Source: Pseudosulfitobacter pseudonitzschiae (GTDB lineage Bacteria; Pseudomonadota; Alphaproteobacteria; Rhodobacterales; Rhodobacteraceae). From it: a DNA stretch of 64,000 nt. Every line of letters begins with the position of its first letter. Within the stretch, counting starts at the first letter, position 1. The notes beneath the pieces were generated by a model. It did not search any database and was not told the DNA's origin. It was given only the letters and a program-made list of their open reading frames with translations. Positions 41,599 to 50,278 of the stretch are shown here, piece after piece. The DNA is taken from contig NZ_FQVP01000001.1 of NCBI RefSeq assembly GCF_900129395.1, positions 855,964 to 919,963 of the forward strand, in the 5' to 3' direction. A program made the position numbers and the translations under genes.

Positions 41599-42032
41599 GC
41601 TGCTGCGCCTTTCGCCCATGTGACATCGCCGGTGGTGCGGATGTCGACGGTCATGTTGATCTCGCCTTCCACATCGCCGGGTTCAACCTTTGGCGTTGGA
41701 AAACCCCTGAAAGTGAACACATCGCCTGTGGACTGGTTCGGTGCAGCCTTCAGCGTTGTGCGGTAATAGATCGGTTGCGGTGCTTCCTGATCCGCGATCT
41801 GCTGCTCGTACCCGTCAGCGGTATAACCACAGGGCAGCGAGATCACACCGGCGTCCTTCAGCCCCTTGATGTACTCGCGAAAACCGTTCGGGCTATCCAG
41901 GCTGGTCACATCGCGGTAATCCGTTTCCACCACGGGGATCGCCACGCCTTTGCATTCAGGAATGTTCTGCCACGTCGTGCCATTGGTCGACCGTTCGACA
42001 GTCGCCCCGTAGGCGATGATTTGATTGCTCAT
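41595..42032 (-). CDS. major tail tube protein
   Basis: A protein of 145 residues, mostly beta, starting MSNQIIAYGATVERSTNGTTWQNI. The length, beta content and position match tail tube proteins of the lambda gpV N-domain type (segments PVVETDYRDVTSLDSP, FTFRGFPT). No C-terminal Ig domain is present. It polymerises into the tail tube around the tape measure. Confidence 0.8.
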   Translation of the reverse strand: MSNQIIAYGATVERSTNGTTWQNIPECKGVAIPVVETDYRDVTSLDSPNGFREYIKGLKDAGVISLPCGYTADGYEQQIADQEAPQPIYYRTTLKAAPNQSTGDVFTFRGFPTPKVEPGDVEGEINMTVDIRTTGDVTWAKGAAA

Positions 42033-42041
42033 ATGAGCCTC

Positions 42042-42425
42042 CTAGTTGTTGTAAGTGACGATAAAATCCAGCGACACCAGATGGGGCCTTGTGGCCTCAT
42101 TGGTGCCACCCTCGCGGCCATCACGCGTGCCCACGTGAAAGACACCTTGCAGCCCGGCGGATGCATGACCGCTCAGGGCGTCACGCACGGCACGGGAAAG
42201 CTGTTTTGCGGCGGAATAGCTCGGTGCAATGCAGTTGGCCTGCACGCGAGCTTTCGAGAGACCGCTGGATCCCTGCAGTGTGTAGCTCCCGGCATCCCCC
42301 ACAGTGTAAAGCACCACCCCCGGCCACGGCGTTCCCTGCGGGTGTGATCCGAAGTTTACGTTGCCGTTCGCACGCGCCATCACGGTCACGTCTGCCTTCA
42401 GCAGGGCGCGGATCAGTTCTTCCAT
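42042..42425 (-). CDS. tail completion protein, DUF3168-like
   Basis: A protein of 127 residues starting MEELIRALLKADVTVMA, followed by the segment GVVLYTVGDAG and a QANCIAPSYSAAKQLSRAVRDAL helix that matches the DUF3168 family. Family members join the connector to the tail. It starts 3 bp after the gp10-like gene ends. Confidence 0.75.
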   Translation of the reverse strand: MEELIRALLKADVTVMARANGNVNFGSHPQGTPWPGVVLYTVGDAGSYTLQGSSGLSKARVQANCIAPSYSAAKQLSRAVRDALSGHASAGLQGVFHVGTRDGREGGTNEATRPHLVSLDFIVTYNN

Positions 42426-42428
42426 GAC

Positions 42429-42878
42429 CTATCCTCTCGCGGCCTTGCGCGCTGCACGCTGAAGGCTCTTGTCCAGTTCTGCCCAAAGGTCGCGGCTCAA
42501 CCGTTCCAGCATCGCGGTGCGATCCTGGTCCCACGCGGGGCGCAACGCAGGCTGCGGCCCATGCCGGTCGTTGCCAAATTCCTGCTGAACGCCAGCTGGA
42601 TCCGCAGTGCCGACAAAGCCCTCGACCGCCGCGCGGTCGCTCTGGAACATCTTGCGATGCTGCCCCGCCTGCCGTTTTGTCAGCTTGGTCGAGTAGACAA
42701 AGGAATTGGCATAATCGCCGGTCTCACCTCGCGGCGCATTGGCGTTCGCCAGGGCAGCCATAGGCATGGCGGCTGATTTCAGCGACCGGCGCAACACACC
42801 CTTGCCCGCCGACCTGCTCAGTTGGTCGAGCGCTTTTTCCAGATCCTTGAGCCCGCTCACCTTGAACGACGCGCTCAT
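42429..42878 (-). CDS. HK97-gp10-like head-tail joining protein
   Basis: A protein of 149 residues. It begins SFKVSGLKDLEKALDQL and continues into a basic helical part with KSAAMPMAALANANAPRGETG, the signature of HK97 gp10 neck/tail proteins. It overlaps the preceding gene by 4 bp and sits in the expected connector cluster order. Confidence 0.85.
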   Translation of the reverse strand: MSASFKVSGLKDLEKALDQLSRSAGKGVLRRSLKSAAMPMAALANANAPRGETGDYANSFVYSTKLTKRQAGQHRKMFQSDRAAVEGFVGTADPAGVQQEFGNDRHGPQPALRPAWDQDRTAMLERLSRDLWAELDKSLQRAARKAARG

Positions 42879-43210
42879 GGATCAACCCTCTCCGCACCGG
42901 CGGTAATTTCCAACCGCCAGCGGATGCCGATTTCCTTGATGCTGTATATCTCGTAATCGACGCCATCATAGACCAGCCGGTCCTTGGGCGTGACAGCGCG
43001 CGTCAGTGCCATCGAGGCCACCACAAAGCGTCGGGTCAGCGTCGAGGACACCTGCCCCGCGCGCAGGCGCTCGGCGTCGCTCACATCGACCTTGCCCGCC
43101 CAGACCTCAGGACCAGGTTCGCCGAACCCATCCACCTCAGTCAGGCCGTCATCAGTCTTTTCCGATGTGCGAAAGCTTATGCGGCTGTCCAGCTTCAATG
43201 CCTGCGCCAT
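42875..43210 (-). CDS. head closure protein (SPP1 gp16-like)
   Basis: A protein of 111 residues forming a small beta barrel. Starting LKLDSRISFRTSEKTDDG, it contains EVWAGKVDVSDAERLRAG and ends with VDYEIYSIKEIGIRWRLEI, the usual pattern of phage head closure (head-tail adaptor) proteins. It overlaps both neighbours by a few bases. Confidence 0.85.
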   Translation of the reverse strand: MAQALKLDSRISFRTSEKTDDGLTEVDGFGEPGPEVWAGKVDVSDAERLRAGQVSSTLTRRFVVASMALTRAVTPKDRLVYDGVDYEIYSIKEIGIRWRLEITAGAERVDP

Positions 43211-43773
43211 CAGCAGACCACCTCAGGACGACGATACCGCACCTGCTTGATCAGCGCGCGAATGGGAAACGAAAGCTCGGCAGGCACAACACCGTCCAAG
43301 GCAATGCCAGCGTCCCGCCATTCCTTGACCATCATGATCACCGCCTGCCGGTGTTGCTGGGTGGGTGCGCCGCCCGCATTGGCGGTCACACGCACGGCCT
43401 GTGCCGTCCGCAGAGAGGCCGCGAGATCCGCAGGCACCACCAATTGCGGCTCATCATGCGGGCGGAGCAGTTGCGCCGCGCCCGGGCCCGCGCCCTGCCA
43501 GACACCATCCGCATCCTGCCATTCGACTTTGGACACGGAGTTGACCGGCCGCACCGGAAACCACCAGCGCCGCCAACATCCGACCGGCACATCAAATTCA
43601 AAATCAGCCGCCACCATCGGATGCGCGGTTGCAGTATCGACCACGGCGGTCGCCGACGCGATCAGACCGTCGATCAGATCATCATCATCCGTTTCGATCT
43701 CAAGCATGTGGATCGCACGCTTGAACTCGGCCTTGGTGACCGGCCCCAGGGCCGCCGTGGTCAGGTTTTTCAT
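43210..43773 (-). CDS. head-tail connector protein (gp6/phiE125 gp8-like)
   Basis: A protein of 187 residues. The acidic N-terminal helices (LTTAALGPVTKAEFKRAI, then IETDDDDLIDGLI) followed by RPVNSVSKVEW match connector proteins of the phiE125 gp8/HK97 gp6 group, which form the ring below the portal. The position between the capsid region and the closure protein agrees. Confidence 0.85.
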   Translation of the reverse strand: MKNLTTAALGPVTKAEFKRAIHMLEIETDDDDLIDGLIASATAVVDTATAHPMVAADFEFDVPVGCWRRWWFPVRPVNSVSKVEWQDADGVWQGAGPGAAQLLRPHDEPQLVVPADLAASLRTAQAVRVTANAGGAPTQQHRQAVIMMVKEWRDAGIALDGVVPAELSFPIRALIKQVRYRRPEVVC

Positions 43774-43784
43774 GCGCGTGAGCC

Positions 43785-44189
43785 TTACTTATTGGCCGCA
43801 GCGTCAGCGCCACCCTGGACGGGAGGCTCACCCTTGCCCGCCTTTTTGGCCTTGGCATCGTCCGGCGCGGGCGTGGGCGCTGGGGTCGTCGTGTCCGTGG
43901 TGTCCTCGGGCTTGCTTTCAAGCGCAGCCTCACGGGCTGCCAGCGCGGCCTCACGCGCCTCAAGGTCCGCCGCCTTACTGGCAAACTCAGCTTCGGCATC
44001 GGCGATCATCGCCTGCACTTCTGTGGTGTCCATATTCAAGGTCACCGTTGCCAGGTTCTTTTCGGCTTCGGCGTCATAGGGCCGCGCCACGGATTTCAGC
44101 TTCGCGGCCTTCACGGGATCAAAGCCCGCGATATCGCCTTTCACGTAAGGGCCATGCGCCTTGAAGAACTTCAGGATTGTTTTGGTCAT
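43785..44189 (-). CDS. Ala/Glu-rich protein after the capsid gene
   Basis: A protein of 134 residues. A short conserved head (FFKAHGPYVKGDIAGFDPVKA) resembles the small neck/capsid accessory proteins found after capsid genes. It is followed by a coiled-coil region (repeated Ala-Ala-Arg-Glu-Ala-Ala) and a Pro/Asp/Lys-rich tail. ATG at 44189 has AAGGACG upstream. The role is uncertain. Confidence 0.65.
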   Translation of the reverse strand: MTKTILKFFKAHGPYVKGDIAGFDPVKAAKLKSVARPYDAEAEKNLATVTLNMDTTEVQAMIADAEAEFASKAADLEAREAALAAREAALESKPEDTTDTTTPAPTPAPDDAKAKKAGKGEPPVQGGADAAANK

Positions 44190-44223
44190 CGGATCGTCCT
44201 TTTCAGATCGGATTGCGTAAAGG

Positions 44224-44247
44224 GCGGACGGGGCACACCCCGTCCGC
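44224..44247 (-). other. perfect hairpin between capsid and downstream genes
   Basis: A 10-bp perfect stem GCGGACGGGG / CCCCGTCCGC with a 4-nt loop lies 31 bp after the capsid stop. The following CCTTTACG has too few U residues for full termination. It could protect the capsid message or attenuate downstream expression. Confidence 0.7.
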
Positions 44248-44277
44248 TCATGTCAGTCACAGGTCAGGTGGTGCGGC

Positions 44278-45591
44278 CTAGAGAGACCAGGCCACGCCGG
44301 TCAGCTTGGAGATCGCCACGTCATGGCGCGGTGCGAAGTCGTGCTCCTCGATCGCGCGCATCAAGGTCAGATCGTTCTGGTAGGCCGAGACCGTGTCGCC
44401 GCTGGTGTCGACGTAGGCCGCCTCGGTGGACGAGGAGATCACCAGTTTCATGCTGTCGCCGACCATGCAGTCGTTGAAGTCCGCAAAGAACACTTCGGTC
44501 TCGTCGCCGCCGACACCGAGGTTGTCCGGCAGCTGCGATGTGGTCTTGATCGGATAGCCCAGCAGAGTGTTGCTCTGGTCGATAGACGGAAACAGATAGG
44601 AGCCGTGGTTCGGTTCGCGCAGGCTGGCCAGAAAGTTACGTGTGGAAGCACGCATGATCCAACCGCAGGAGATCATCGCAACATTTGCATCCTGCACCGT
44701 GGACACCATCTTGCGCAGTGCCGCCTCGACCGCAGCCGCTGTCTTGGCAACAGCCGATTGCGTTTGCCCGGCCAGCACCCAGCCGCCCAGACCTTTGGGC
44801 GTGTCGCCAGTGCCGTCGCCACGCAGGAATGCCAGGTCCTTACGAAGGCCCATCACGTCCAACATGTCGTCCCGCACCAGCTGCATCACGTTGGTGCCGC
44901 TGTGGCGCAGCAGCGCATTGCCAACCGGCACCAATGTACGCAGGGTTTTGAAGTTCTGGTCCACCTTGTCGAAGGACAGCTCGCTTTCTTGGGTGACGTG
45001 GTTCTCGGCCCCGTAGTTGGCCGTCGCACTGGTGGCCTGACGCGCATTGCGCACTTCACCTGCGGGCATGTCGATGATCCGCGCACCCGAGTTGATGACC
45101 GTCACACGCGGACGCAGCAGCTCGATGACCTCAGCGGCCTGCGCCTGCGGAATGGTCACACCGCCCGCACTGTCGCTGGCGCCAGACAAGGCAGCCGACA
45201 TGCCGCTGTGTCCGTCCTTGTCAAGACGAGCGACAGCGCGGTCCTTGTCGCCTTTGCTGTTGGCCAGAGCGTGCACCATGAAGGCAAAGCCGAGGCCTTT
45301 GTCTTCGGGGTTCTTGGCCACAGCAGGTGTGGTGGACGGAGCCGGTGGTGTGTCCAGATCGGACTGCACCGTTGCCGCATTCGCAGCCTCGACTGCCTCG
45401 GCGCGATCAAGTGCTTTGGAAGCGGTCTCAAACGCCAATTGCGCCGCATCAAAGGCCGCGACGGCTTCAATCATCTCTGGCGCGTCAGCGGCAATCTTGC
45501 CCTCTTCCAGCTTGGACAGGGCGGATGCACAGTCCTGCATTTTTGCGGCCGCAGCCTTCCGGTCGCGGCGGTGGTCGTTCACGTCTTTCAT
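44278..45591 (-). CDS. major capsid protein, HK97 fold
   Basis: A protein of 437 residues. The N-terminal 110 residues are helical and charged, as for the scaffolding delta domain that the protease removes. The rest has the HK97-type capsid pattern, with a GFAFMVHALAN segment near the mature N-terminus, then ITNS-like E-loop and P-domain regions. The start MKDVNDHRRDRK (45591) is chosen because of GGAGAATTGGAAC upstream; extra ATGs at 45633 and 45606 are less likely. Confidence 0.85.
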   Translation of the reverse strand: MKDVNDHRRDRKAAAAKMQDCASALSKLEEGKIAADAPEMIEAVAAFDAAQLAFETASKALDRAEAVEAANAATVQSDLDTPPAPSTTPAVAKNPEDKGLGFAFMVHALANSKGDKDRAVARLDKDGHSGMSAALSGASDSAGGVTIPQAQAAEVIELLRPRVTVINSGARIIDMPAGEVRNARQATSATANYGAENHVTQESELSFDKVDQNFKTLRTLVPVGNALLRHSGTNVMQLVRDDMLDVMGLRKDLAFLRGDGTGDTPKGLGGWVLAGQTQSAVAKTAAAVEAALRKMVSTVQDANVAMISCGWIMRASTRNFLASLREPNHGSYLFPSIDQSNTLLGYPIKTTSQLPDNLGVGGDETEVFFADFNDCMVGDSMKLVISSSTEAAYVDTSGDTVSAYQNDLTLMRAIEEHDFAPRHDVAISKLTGVAWSL

Positions 45592-45680
45592 GTTCCAATT
45601 CTCCATGGAAAAAATGCCGCTCGCGCAGCACAAGGATCCCGCCGCGATGGACAGGTCGATTACACCGATGTGATGTGGTG

Positions 45681-46589
45681 TCAGGTTGCGGCGCGCGCCT
45701 GGGCGGCCGCCGCCAGGGCCGCAAAGGCCCGGGCTTGTGGACGCGGAGCCGGGGCATAGGCCGCCATCACCCGCGCATAGAAGGCATCACGGTTCTCGAG
45801 CTGGTCCACCAGCCCGCGCGCGATGCCCTGTTCCGGGCCAAAGACGGCACCGCCGTCTTGCGGGTCATCCGTGACGGAAAGCTGGGCAGTGAGCTGGGCC
45901 GGATCGATGCCGCGCCCTGCCGCCACAGCCGCGTGGAACAGCGCTTCGGTCTCATCCAGCGACCGGCGCAGTTCGGCCATGCCAGCTTCCGTTGCCGGAT
46001 CCGGCGCTTTGGCCCGCGCGTGGCTCGAAGAGATCTCGAACCATTGATCGCCCCAATTGTCGGTGTCTTGTGGCGAGGTCGCGGTCAGCCGCACCCCGAT
46101 CGACCCGACCAGCGCGCCCGGAGTGATGGTGATTTCGGTGGCTTGGGACGCCAGCCAGTAGGCCGCCGACGCCGCCAGAGGATTGACCAGCACATGCACC
46201 GGCTTGATCGCAGCTGCTGCGGCAATCGCCTGGGCCGCGCCCTCGATGCCCAAGACCATCCCGCCGGGGCAATCCATATCCAGCACGATGCCGCTGCAGT
46301 CGTCGTTGGCAGCCAGCTCGGCCAGCGACTGCTCCAGCCCCTGATAGGTGGTCCAGCCCATGTATTTTTCGAAGAGGAAAAAGTTCGGCGTCAGAAGCCC
46401 ACGCACCGGCACCACACCGACGCCCCGTGCCACCGCATAGCGTTCGCCAGGCTCGACGGTGACTGCGGCTGCTGCGTTGGTGGTCTGGCAATCCGCCGGC
46501 ACATCCATCGCCAGCAGCGCGTCACCACCGTGATGCGACAGCGCCAGCGCGCTTGATTGCAGATAGCTTCCAATGGTCCGACGCGTCAT
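45681..46589 (-). CDS. prohead protease, S49/SppA-like
   Basis: A protein of 302 residues in the peptidase S49 clan. It shows the segments VLDMDCPGGMVLG and NPLAASAAYWLASQ (catalytic Ser) and the following GALVGSIGV, as in phage ClpP/SppA-type capsid maturation proteases. It lies between portal and capsid genes. The N-terminal methionine at 46589 is 3 bp from the portal stop. Confidence 0.88.
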   Translation of the reverse strand: MTRRTIGSYLQSSALALSHHGGDALLAMDVPADCQTTNAAAAVTVEPGERYAVARGVGVVPVRGLLTPNFFLFEKYMGWTTYQGLEQSLAELAANDDCSGIVLDMDCPGGMVLGIEGAAQAIAAAAAIKPVHVLVNPLAASAAYWLASQATEITITPGALVGSIGVRLTATSPQDTDNWGDQWFEISSSHARAKAPDPATEAGMAELRRSLDETEALFHAAVAAGRGIDPAQLTAQLSVTDDPQDGGAVFGPEQGIARGLVDQLENRDAFYARVMAAYAPAPRPQARAFAALAAAAQARAAT

Positions 46590-46592
46590 GGC

Positions 46593-47858
46593 TTAGTCCT
46601 CTTTCTCGGTTTCGGGATCGCGGGTCATGTTGGCCGCCGGGTTCAGACGATCATCATCTGGCCCTTCGGTGACCGGCAGGTTCGCAATGCGCTGCGCGGT
46701 GTTGGCCGTCATGATCGGACCGCCCACGGCTTTGGTCAGCGCGTCGTATTTTTCCTTGGTGGTCGGCTGCAGCAGCGCGCCGAAGTCGTGGCGGAAGAAC
46801 AAACCGCTGCGCCGTTCGGCTTCTGTCAGCAGCCCCATCGCATATTCCGCTTCGATCAAAGCCGACCAGTGCATCAGGCAGTCCGTCAGATAGTCAATCG
46901 CCTGCTGTTCGCCGTTGGCCTTCACGCCGTATTCCAGCATCTGCAGCTTGCTCGGCGGCATCCGGTACACGGCGGCGATCTGTTCGCGGTCGAACTTGCG
47001 GCTGGCCAGCAGTTCCTGGTCCGCCGCTGTCAGATCGAGGCTTTCGATCTTGTCGTTCGCACCGATGATCGGAAAGCCTTCATGCTCCGGATCGGTCAGG
47101 GCATTGCGGATCCGCCGACCGTTGCGGCGATAAGCCTCCTCATCCTCGTAGACATCTTCCATCGTGATCACCGCGCGCATGGTTGCACCCGACGCCGTGC
47201 GTGCCGCCGCCTCTTGCCCCGCCAGCGCCAGGCCAAAGCTCTCGCCCGCAACCTCGATCGGGCTGCGTCCCGTCCAGCCGTCCTCGGGCATGTAGCGCAA
47301 GTTGACCATCGACCGCGATGGAACCCGCCGCCGCACCCCTGCCCCGTCCTCGAAGTCGAACACGCGGGTCCGCCCCGCCTTGAACATCGACACATGGTCC
47401 GGGTTGATTGCCTCGATCAACTCCAGCTCACCGCCACCATCGCGGGGCGCATAGCCATGGCCACGCCCGCGAATGCAATAGGAATAGACCATGGCGTACC
47501 GCAACACCTGCGCGGACACACCGGGCGAGGCCTCGACGTTCATCAGATAGGCCGCCGGATGCTCTCGCACGCGGTTCTCGCCCCCCATGCCATCGCGCTG
47601 CCACAGTTTCAGCGGCACCTTGCAGTGATCGCCCGCGATGTTGTTGGCACAGGCAAACACCGTCGCGTGGCGCTGTGCGATCAGACCGGTCGCGCGGGGA
47701 AGTGTCCGCACGCGTGACTGCCCGCCATAGCCGATGCTGAACACCGCAGGATTTGGGGTGCGTGTGCCGGACGTTTCCGCCGACGCTGCAATGACAGGCT
47801 CGACCCGCGCCACCCGCTCGGGTTTGCGCCGCGACATCAGTCCGGAAAACATGCTCAT
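46593..47858 (-). CDS. portal protein, HK97 family
   Basis: A protein of 421 residues. The characteristic segment YRMPPSKLQMLEYGVKANGE and the following long helix (IDYLTDCLMHWSALIEAEY) identify the HK97-type portal. It forms the dodecameric DNA channel. The start overlaps the stop of the terminase gene by 4 bp. Confidence 0.93.
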   Translation of the reverse strand: MSMFSGLMSRRKPERVARVEPVIAASAETSGTRTPNPAVFSIGYGGQSRVRTLPRATGLIAQRHATVFACANNIAGDHCKVPLKLWQRDGMGGENRVREHPAAYLMNVEASPGVSAQVLRYAMVYSYCIRGRGHGYAPRDGGGELELIEAINPDHVSMFKAGRTRVFDFEDGAGVRRRVPSRSMVNLRYMPEDGWTGRSPIEVAGESFGLALAGQEAAARTASGATMRAVITMEDVYEDEEAYRRNGRRIRNALTDPEHEGFPIIGANDKIESLDLTAADQELLASRKFDREQIAAVYRMPPSKLQMLEYGVKANGEQQAIDYLTDCLMHWSALIEAEYAMGLLTEAERRSGLFFRHDFGALLQPTTKEKYDALTKAVGGPIMTANTAQRIANLPVTEGPDDDRLNPAANMTRDPETEKED

Positions 47859-49522
47859 ACAACCTCAACCTCTCGCGCTTTGCGCTTGCCTTCCTGTGCT
47901 TCGGCCCGACCCACCGCCATGATCATGGCGACACCAGCATCGATCCGACCGCTCGATTTCTTCTTGTTCGGCTTCACGTTCTCCGCCGCATCCTCGTCGC
48001 GGTGGACGTTCCCGACCTGCCAAGCCAGCACGGGATTGCCACCGTGGCGGATTGTGCCCTGCACGACCCGTTCCTCGACCCGCTTCATCGGCTCGGACAT
48101 CGAGGCATACCCCTGCCGATGCTCGACCATCGGGAACCGCCGCTGGTCCAACCGCTTGGCAAGGTTCTTCATGCCCCACGGGTCATAGGCGACCTCGCGC
48201 AGATCGAACTTCGCGCGGATCCATTCCAGCCGCTCGGCGATCTGGTCCTCATCAATCACGCCGCCCGCGTGCACTTCCAGCCAGCCCTGATCGCGCCAGG
48301 CGACAAACTCGCGCTTCTCTGACTGCGCCCGCTTGATGAACCCCTTCGGCCCCTCGGGCAGGAACGTGTAGGCGATGAGATAGATCACCCCGTCGACCGG
48401 CACCGCCACCACGATGGCCGTGGTGTCGATCTTGTTCGACAGATCCAGCCCCACCCACGCAGGCCGCCCGAAGAGTTTGCGGATGTCGATCGGTGCCGCT
48501 GCCAAGCCTGCGTCCCAGCTGTCGCGGTCGATCCATGTCTCGGCCCCTTCGGTCCACAGGTTCAGGTGGAACCGTTTGAAGTTCGGCATCCGCCCCGCGA
48601 TCATTTGCGCTTTGGTTGCCTTCTCCTGGACAAAGGCCAGAGGCTTGGACACACCCAGATTGGGGTTGCCCATCGCCCAAGCGGTCGGATCCAGCGGATC
48701 ACAATCAGGATGCGGCTCGGCGACGTACCCAAAGAACGCATCATCCTGCACTGCGCCGCGCAGAACACTTTCGGCATAGCCGCGTATTTCGCCACAAAGG
48801 CTTGCCCGATCATGGCCCGCCGTCGTGATGATCCAGTCAATCGGCTGCGCACGCGCGGCCATACTTTCAACAATCGTCTCCTCCAGTTCGCGATCGGTCC
48901 AGCGGTGCATCTCGTCGCGTGCAATGAAGCTCGGGTTGATGCCGTCGCTGCTGTCACCGTCACGGCTCAGGCAGGATATGCTGCCATCGAACCGCGGGGT
49001 TTCGATCGAGGTTCGCCAGACGTTCATCATCTGACTGAGAAACGCCGACCGCTTGATCATGCGCTTCACTTCCTTGAAGAGCAGCCCCGCCTGGTCTCGT
49101 GTTGTGGCCGCGCAATAGCCCTGTGGCGCGGCCTCGCCGTCGAACAGCTGCGTGTAGATCATCGGCAGCGCCGTCTCGGTGGTCTTGCCGTTCTTCTTTC
49201 CGATCTGGTTGTAGCAGGTGGTGAACCGGCGCAGCCCGGTGTCTTCGCGCTTCCAGCCAAAGATCGAACCCATGCGAAACTGCTGCCACGGCTCGAGTGT
49301 CAGTGGTTTGCCCGCCATCGGCCCGACCGAGTGCTGCAGCAGACCACCGAAACGGATCGGGCGCAGCGCCGCTTCCTCATCGAAGAACAGCCCCCGGTCC
49401 TTGCCTGTTTCCAGATCCATCAGGTGCCGCTCGCAGGCCATCCGCACAAGCGTGCCTGCAACGATCTTGCCGCTCAGGACGTCGTCAGCATAGGCCGTGA
49501 CCGGGTGCTCATCCCTTGCCAT
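47855..49522 (-). CDS. terminase large subunit
   Basis: A protein of 555 residues. The ATPase has the Walker A-like GKKNGKT and Walker B IARDEMHRW; the nuclease metal aspartates are in GLDLSNKIDTTA, AYDPWG and RIDAGVAM. This matches the HK97 (Terminase_1) group. It cleaves and translocates DNA with the small subunit, whose gene it overlaps by 14 bp. Confidence 0.95.
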   Translation of the reverse strand: MARDEHPVTAYADDVLSGKIVAGTLVRMACERHLMDLETGKDRGLFFDEEAALRPIRFGGLLQHSVGPMAGKPLTLEPWQQFRMGSIFGWKREDTGLRRFTTCYNQIGKKNGKTTETALPMIYTQLFDGEAAPQGYCAATTRDQAGLLFKEVKRMIKRSAFLSQMMNVWRTSIETPRFDGSISCLSRDGDSSDGINPSFIARDEMHRWTDRELEETIVESMAARAQPIDWIITTAGHDRASLCGEIRGYAESVLRGAVQDDAFFGYVAEPHPDCDPLDPTAWAMGNPNLGVSKPLAFVQEKATKAQMIAGRMPNFKRFHLNLWTEGAETWIDRDSWDAGLAAAPIDIRKLFGRPAWVGLDLSNKIDTTAIVVAVPVDGVIYLIAYTFLPEGPKGFIKRAQSEKREFVAWRDQGWLEVHAGGVIDEDQIAERLEWIRAKFDLREVAYDPWGMKNLAKRLDQRRFPMVEHRQGYASMSEPMKRVEERVVQGTIRHGGNPVLAWQVGNVHRDEDAAENVKPNKKKSSGRIDAGVAMIMAVGRAEAQEGKRKAREVEVV

Positions 49523-49946
49523 TCAAAATGCTCACAACGTCATCGAAGAGATCGCCCTGGCCTCCGGCTCCCAGCCGCTTTTCGTCGACGGGTGACATAC
49601 CGAACAGCGCGCCGATCCGCTGCATCTGACCCAGCGCTTCCTGCTGAAGCCCCCACGGAGCAGTCTTTTTTTGCTGCTTCCCGTTGCGGGTCATCGTCTC
49701 GTAGTACAGCCCCTCCATCACCAGGCAGTGCGTGGCATGGATGAAGTTCGACACACTCTCGCAGTAGCCTGCGAACATATGCACATGGTGCGGCTCCAGC
49801 CGGTCCTTTGCCACCAGTTGGCCGGCCAATTCATCCCAGACCTTGCGGGCGTCTTCACTCATGAAGTCCGGTGCGTCCGGCACATGCTTTTTGGCATCGC
49901 CCTTGAAGGGCACAACCGTGCCAGTGTTCGGCTTGCGTCCCTTCAT
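49509..49946 (-). CDS. terminase small subunit, P27 family
   Basis: A protein of 145 residues beginning MKGRKPNTGTVVPFKGDA, with the helical body VWDELAGQLVAKDRL typical of P27-type small terminases. It recognises the packaging site. Its gene is the first of the structural cluster and follows the decayed HNH segment. Confidence 0.9.
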   Translation of the reverse strand: MKGRKPNTGTVVPFKGDAKKHVPDAPDFMSEDARKVWDELAGQLVAKDRLEPHHVHMFAGYCESVSNFIHATHCLVMEGLYYETMTRNGKQQKKTAPWGLQQEALGQMQRIGALFGMSPVDEKRLGAGGQGDLFDDVVSILNGKG

Positions 49947-50058
49947 TCAACCATCCTTCATTGGCCCAAAAGGCTTTTACCCCTGGGCTTTTTTCTCCAA
50001 TTTCGCGTGCACGAAAAGGAATGTTCCCCCGCCGGTCCTATGTCGGACAGCTGAGTTT

Positions 50059-50194
50059 TTAAGATACCCCCCCACCACCGTGGAAAACCTCACGGGCTGT
50101 CTTGCGGCTGTGGCGGGACCTGCACAGCGCCTGCCAGTTTGACCGATCAAAGAGTAGCCGCCGGTCGCCCTTGCGCCGCGTGATGTGGCCGACA
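50059..50194 (-). pseudogene. decayed 3' end of an HNH endonuclease gene
   Basis: The minus frame ending TAA at 50059 reads KGDRRLLFDRSNWQALCRSRH followed by SRKTAREVFH, almost the same as the C-terminus of the intact HNH at 51429-51833. The second zinc cysteine (CKSC) is changed to Arg, the Asp of the VDHI motif is lost, and there is no upstream coding part. It is a non-functional orphan tail. Confidence 0.85.
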
Positions 50195-50221
50195 TACGTT
50201 GCTGGCGCGACCGCCCTTCCC

Positions 50222-50258
50222 CAAAGAAAAACGGCGCTCCCGGTGGGAACGCCGTTTT
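50222..50258 (-). terminator. Rho-independent terminator after the Hint gene
   Basis: On the minus strand the stem AAAACGGCG / CGCCGTTTT, extended by four further pairs, is followed by TCTTTGG. It begins 21 bp after the Hint gene and would separate it from the structural operon. Confidence 0.85.
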
Positions 50259-50278
50259 GTCATCGTCGGGTCGATAGA

